NCBI GenBank assembly: GCA_023667055.1
Contig: JAMPAV010000003.1
Coordinates: 1-64,000, forward strand
From: Muribaculum sp.
Lineage (GTDB): Bacteria; Bacteroidota; Bacteroidia; Bacteroidales; Muribaculaceae
DNA length: 64,000 nucleotides
Reading direction: 5' to 3'
The position numbers were made by a program, and so were the translations under genes. Shown one piece after another: positions 63,942 through 64,000 of the stretch; position 1 is the stretch's first letter, and each line of letters starts with the position of its first letter. The notes under the pieces are model-generated. The model saw nothing but the letters and a program-made list of their open reading frames with translations. It was not told the DNA's origin and did no database searches.

Positions 63942-64000
63942 TTCTCACCTCCATTTCTTTCTTATGGTCCTCCATATCCTTGATGAATATATCAAAAAGA
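63934..64000 (-). CDS. carA: Carbamoyl phosphate synthase small subunit, 3' end only
   Basis: A minus-strand frame open from the window edge encodes [21 protein letters not shown] and ends with TAA at 63934-63936, inside the carB start (AATGCCTAAG). The LFD-F-ending and the position directly before carB fit the CarA C-terminus. Only 21 codons are visible. Confidence 0.75.
   Translation of the reverse strand, partial: LFDIFIKDMEDHKKEMEVRNA

Overview
The window looks like a chromosomal segment of a Bacteroidales bacterium. Three things point there: SusC/SusD pairs, promoters of the Bacteroidetes type (TTTG, 19-21 bp, TAnnTTTG), and the long Bacteroidetes form of PurF. A Muribaculaceae- or Prevotellaceae-like host is plausible but not provable from this sequence. 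Almost every gene is on the minus strand, so transcription runs from high to low coordinates. The only plus-strand genes are a broken HigB/HigA module and two transposase remnants.

Layout from low to high coordinates. (1) 1-11.6 kb: a shortened DUF4143-type ATPase behind a run of palindromic repeats, then two SusC/SusD outer-membrane uptake pairs in one likely operon with its own promoter. (2) 11.7-27 kb: a head-to-tail run of purine genes (guaA, guaB, purA, purB, purD, purH, purM, purL, purE). Most gaps between them hold short tandem repeats in two inverted arms. One such gap, guaB to guaA, carries an intact S23-type four-helix-bundle gene between the arms. (3) 27-38.5 kb: a short promoter/ORF/terminator unit, a XRE-cupin regulator with an acyl-CoA synthetase, a decayed PemK-like/DUF2442 cassette, a TonB receptor with a repeat-rich lipoprotein, a YitT membrane protein and a second DUF4143 ATPase. 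(4) 38.5-54.3 kb: an accessory island. Its core is a seven-gene operon (41.6-52.3 kb) encoding two related J-like proteins, a membrane coiled-coil protein, a divergent Hsp70, a tail-anchored protein, a fused pseudokinase-like/AAA+ ATPase and a TerB protein. Around it lie an LRR zinc-ribbon protein, an internally deleted IS982 element, a transposase remnant, a toxin-dead HigBA module and an integrase relic. (5) 54.4-64 kb: purF, then a pyrimidine operon (pyrB fused to a PyrI-type zinc domain, pyrE, pyrF, a pyrK-pyrD fusion, carB, end of carA).

Functionally the housekeeping parts give most of de novo IMP, AMP, GMP and UMP synthesis (purC, purN and any purK are not in the window). The two most unusual items are the inverted tandem-repeat elements, one of which carries an S23-family gene much as rRNA intervening sequences do, and the Hsp70/J-like/kinase-AAA/TerB operon, which I cannot match to a described system.
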